A stretch of 64,000 nt of DNA. Origin: Duganella sp. OV510 (GTDB taxonomy: Bacteria > Pseudomonadota > Gammaproteobacteria > Burkholderiales > Burkholderiaceae_D). Where the stretch lies: positions 744,001 through 808,000 of the forward strand of contig NZ_FNEQ01000001.1 of the NCBI RefSeq assembly GCF_900100205.1, in the 5' to 3' direction. A model generated the notes under the pieces. The model made no database searches, was not told where the DNA came from, and was given only the letters and a program-made list of their open reading frames with translations. The position numbers and the translations under genes were made by a program. Below, piece by piece: positions 62,401-64,000 of this stretch; position 1 is the stretch's first letter, and the number at the start of each line of letters is the position of its first letter.

Positions 62401-63119
62401 ATCACCTCGTCCACCGCAAACAACGCACGCGCATCGGCAATATCGGCATGTGTGGCATGCAGCAGCTGCGCCGGCGCGCCCTCGCCGGGCAAATAAAGCT
62501 GTGCGAAAGGCACATCGTCCGGATTGTCGGCAATGGTGGCCAACGCGACGGCGCAGGCGCCCTGCACGGTTTTTTCCTGCAGCGTTTGGGTGTTCAGGTC
62601 CGACAGCATGTGGATGCGGCGCGCGTTCAGGTGGCGACTGGTGACATCCAGATTGGCACAGAACAGCCCCGCCACACGGCCCGTTTCATCGCGCACCGGG
62701 CTGTAAGAAAAGGCATAGTAAGTCTCTTCGAGAAAATCGCCGCGCCGCATGAACAGGCGGACATCGTCGGCCATGGTCGACTCACCGTCTGAAAACACGC
62801 GGTCCGACAGCGGGCCGCAAATATCCCATATCTCGGCCCACACTTCGGCCGCCGGCCGCCCGAGCGCCCACGGATGCTTGGCGACGCTAAGCACATCAAT
62901 ATAGGCGTCGTTGTATAAAAACGTCACCTGCCCACCCCAGCCCATCCACATCGGCTGCGGAGAATTAAGCATCAGGTTGATGACGGTCTTCAGGCTATGC
63001 GGCCAGTTGGCGATGGGGCCCAGCGGCGTATTGTCCCAGTCATGCGCCCAGATGCAGGCGCCCAGCTCTCCGGGAGCGCTCAGGAACAGCGGTAAGCCTT
63101 CGGAGGCCGGCGTTGACAT
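59406..63119 (-). CDS. Double hybrid kinase: PAS-GAF-kinase-receiver-PAS-kinase-receiver
   Basis: The 1237-residue cytoplasmic protein contains two complete kinase modules. A PAS domain (HDWDNTPLGPIANWPHSLKT, about 10-160) and a GAF domain (about 175-330) are followed by HisKA 1 (FFSNVSHEFRTPLTLLLGP), HATPase_c 1 (NLVSNAFKFTFEGEISV; ADTGAGIPHDQLPHLFERFH) and receiver 1 (VLSDVMMPQLDG; DYLVKPFSA). After these come a second PAS domain (about 755-870), HisKA 2 (FLAMLGHELRNPLAPIVTAL), HATPase_c 2 (ANLLTNAAKYTEPGGRLAV; GGLGLGLAIARSMMALHGGS) and receiver 2 (LLDIGLPGMDGYE; LTKPVE). Both receivers retain the acceptor Asp. No transmembrane helix. It is divergent from the Lhr-like gene and overlaps glxA by 4 bases. 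Confidence 0.94.
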   Translation of the reverse strand: MSTPASEGLPLFLSAPGELGACIWAHDWDNTPLGPIANWPHSLKTVINLMLNSPQPMWMGWGGQVTFLYNDAYIDVLSVAKHPWALGRPAAEVWAEIWDICGPLSDRVFSDGESTMADDVRLFMRRGDFLEETYYAFSYSPVRDETGRVAGLFCANLDVTSRHLNARRIHMLSDLNTQTLQEKTVQGACAVALATIADNPDDVPFAQLYLPGEGAPAQLLHATHADIADARALFAVDEVIASGEARLITLDAQTPLAGLPLGLAQQPLRQALVLPLAGAGPAQSTGALVLGVSSARKLDADYRSFLDLIATQAGNAIRHARAAEDERLRADMLAELDHAKTQFFSNVSHEFRTPLTLLLGPANDALEDGDAPLPPAQRERVQLMQRNALRLQKLVNTLLEFSRVQAGRAHASFAAVDLAALTSDLASSFRSAIEGAGMRLDVDCAPLPMQVYVDPAMWEKIVLNLVSNAFKFTFEGEISVRQRIVGDQLRLEVADTGAGIPHDQLPHLFERFHRVEGARSRTHEGSGIGLALVHDLVLMHSGRIGVESVLGRGSVFSVSIPLGCAHLPSAQVAMAAPSVAPVSITAEAYVIEAEGWVQHQATSTDNSAKHGRLLVVDDNADMRDYLQRLLQPHWQVEVCNNGVEALAIIERNRPDMVLSDVMMPQLDGFGLLAALRAHPATRDIPFMLLSARAGEEARLEGLQAGADDYLVKPFSARELAARIEVLRLRQRMRMVEGAAARRLQTVFSQAPVAICLLNGPEHVFEQANDYYQRLVGPRPLLGLTIRQAFPELESQGIYELLDGVLATGQPYVGRSIQLHMRRAPDQSPSECWFDFVYQPLLDDAGVPQGVAVVAFEVSELANAKRAAEAANRAKDEFLAMLGHELRNPLAPIVTALQLMRMRGGDYAIKEREVIERQTRHLVALVDDLLDVSRVAEGKIQLNRRVVEMAEVVARAIETVSPLIEQKRHQLSLEVPSSGLPVLADPVRCAQVLANLLTNAAKYTEPGGRLAVSVRLDDGQVVVDVADNGIGIAPDMIGPAFERFTQARQALSRSQGGLGLGLAIARSMMALHGGSVNANSNGIGCGSTFTIRMPLWQGHAGDAAAASSPAPACATHGGLSILVVDDNEDAARALGEALELMGHTVKVVFSAPAALAVAPVFHPQAALLDIGLPGMDGYELAVRLRELPGMEELCLFAVTGYGQEADRKRAREAGFEQHLTKPVELGQLEALLQTARAL

Positions 63120-63222
63120 GGGTAGGGACGGTTCATGATTTACAATGTTTCAAGCTTACCATGACCCTGCGTTCCTCCGGCGCATGGTTGAGATTCACGC
63201 GCCCTGCCCCAACATGACCTTC

Positions 63223-64000
63223 ATGACCGACGCTCTGCATGCATTCCATCCCGCCGTTTCGGCCTGGTTTGGCGCGGCTTTTGCCGGCGCGACGGAGGCT
63301 CAGCGCCAGGCCTGGCCGCTGATCCAATCCGGCAACGCCACGCTGATCGCCGCGCCAACCGGCTCCGGCAAGACGCTGACCGCCTTCCTTGCCGCCATCG
63401 ACGCCCTGGTGCGCGAGAGCCGCGACGCGCCGCTGCCGGACGAAACCCGGGTGTTGTACGTATCGCCGCTGAAGGCGCTGTCCAACGATATCCGCGTCAA
63501 CCTGCTGGCGCCACTTGAGGGCATCGGCCGCGAGCTGGAAGCGCTTGGCCACCCGCCGCACGGCATCCGCACCGCCGTGCGCACCGGTGACACCACGCAG
63601 GCCGAACGCAACGCCATGCGCCGCCGCGCGCCGCATATCCTGGTTTCGACACCGGAGTCCTTATACGTGATGCTGGGTTCGGACAGTGGCCGCGCCATGC
63701 TGTCCGGCGTGCGCACGGTGATCGTCGACGAGATCCACGCGGTGGCCGGCAGCAAGCGTGGCAGCCATCTGGCCCTGAGCCTGGAGCGCCTGGACGCCCT
63801 GTGCGCGCAGCCGCCGGTGCGGGTTGGCCTGTCCGCCACGCAGAAGCCGATATCGGCGGTGGCGCAATTTCTTGCCGGGACCGGGCGTGCCTGCGCGGTG
63901 GTGGACGTCGGCCATGTGCGGGCGCGCGACCTGAATCTTGAGCTGCCGCCGGTGCCGCTGGAGGCGGTGATGGCCAATGATGTGTGGGAGCGCGTCTACG
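63223..64000 (+). CDS. lhr: Lhr-like DEAD/DEAH helicase, N-terminal part
   Basis: The open frame runs off the right edge and encodes at least 259 residues. It has the Walker A motif APTGSGKT (44-51), motif Ib region TPESLYVML, motif II DEIH with the Lhr-typical extension [13 protein letters not shown], and motif III as GLSATQKPI. These match the large COG1201 (Lhr) superfamily 2 helicases, which unwind DNA or DNA:RNA hybrids in repair. Three in-frame ATGs are possible (63184, 63214 and 63223). I chose the last because it gives the usual short N-terminus; none has a good Shine-Dalgarno. It is divergent from the 1237-residue kinase gene with a gap of about 100 bases. Confidence 0.9.
   Translation, partial: MTDALHAFHPAVSAWFGAAFAGATEAQRQAWPLIQSGNATLIAAPTGSGKTLTAFLAAIDALVRESRDAPLPDETRVLYVSPLKALSNDIRVNLLAPLEGIGRELEALGHPPHGIRTAVRTGDTTQAERNAMRRRAPHILVSTPESLYVMLGSDSGRAMLSGVRTVIVDEIHAVAGSKRGSHLALSLERLDALCAQPPVRVGLSATQKPISAVAQFLAGTGRACAVVDVGHVRARDLNLELPPVPLEAVMANDVWERVY

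Noticed and set aside
63133..63977. Minus-strand open frames near the right edge
   Set aside because: They lie opposite the Lhr-like helicase frame, which has clear Walker A, DEIH and SAT motifs.

Overview
This is a 64 kb, GC-rich chromosomal window from a beta-proteobacterium. The gene content (D-amino acid dehydrogenase next to an Lrp regulator, Fur, NodT/EmrAB efflux, Cache chemoreceptors, many c-di-GMP proteins, CorA/ZntB, YdeP-type oxidoreductase) fits an Oxalobacteraceae-like soil or freshwater organism (Massilia/Duganella/Janthinobacterium group). That placement is an inference from gene content and codon style, not a database match. Coding density is very high. There are no rRNA or tRNA genes, no CRISPR array, no insertion sequence and no prophage, and no gene-free stretch exceeds about 260 bases.

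Layout. 1-5.2 kb: end of a hybrid histidine kinase, a receiver-GGDEF protein, a small protein with its own terminator, a receiver-kinase-receiver protein and a soluble HisKA_3 kinase. 5.2-7.1 kb: type II NADH dehydrogenase and a secreted His/Asp/Arg-rich repeat protein. 7.2-11.8 kb: marR-emrB-nodT-emrA tripartite efflux operon. 11.8-13.6 kb: two membrane proteins of unknown function. 13.7-15.6 kb: divergent lrp-like regulator and dadA. 15.7-18.4 kb: HDOD protein, zntB, a two-TM protein and a Pmp3-type peptide, followed by a REP-like hairpin. 18.5-22.5 kb: MFS transporter, Cys-rich metalloregulator-like protein and a Fur-controlled TonB siderophore receptor. 22.5-26.8 kb (minus): porin, phosphate-binding-type periplasmic protein and a Cache-PAS-GGDEF-EAL protein as one operon. 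27-30.4 kb: a PAS hybrid kinase divergent from fur, which has its own Fur box. 30.4-37.4 kb (minus): FixLJ-like pair, then receiver, GGDEF-EAL, chemoreceptor and FecR-domain genes. 37.5-42.1 kb: MocR regulator, chemoreceptor and a receiver-EAL protein. 42.1-48.8 kb (minus): TetR regulator, then GGDEF-EAL, YdeP-like molybdoenzyme and bestrophin. 48.9-55.3 kb: solute-binding protein, Cache chemoreceptor, and a triheme cytochrome / 2Fe-2S / molybdopterin dehydrogenase operon. 55.3-59.4 kb: LysR, old yellow enzyme, TehA and a GlxA-type regulator. 59.4-64 kb: a 1237-residue double hybrid kinase and the start of an Lhr-like helicase gene that runs off the right edge.

The dominant theme is signalling. 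The window holds six histidine kinases, three chemoreceptors, four EAL proteins (two with an intact GGDEF), one stand-alone cyclase and an HDOD protein. Several are in operons that pair an input module with a c-di-GMP output: porin/binding protein/cyclase, chemoreceptor/EAL, receiver/EAL/chemoreceptor and molybdoenzyme/bestrophin/cyclase. A second theme is metal and redox handling: two Fur boxes, a siderophore receptor, ZntB, TehA, NDH-2, old yellow enzyme and two molybdenum enzymes.

I see no clear-cut novel defence or mobile system. The best candidates for undescribed biology are the input-to-c-di-GMP operons, a receiver whose phospho-acceptor aspartate is a glutamate, a perfect 17-base palindrome lying on a start codon, and promoters that appear to give leaderless mRNAs.
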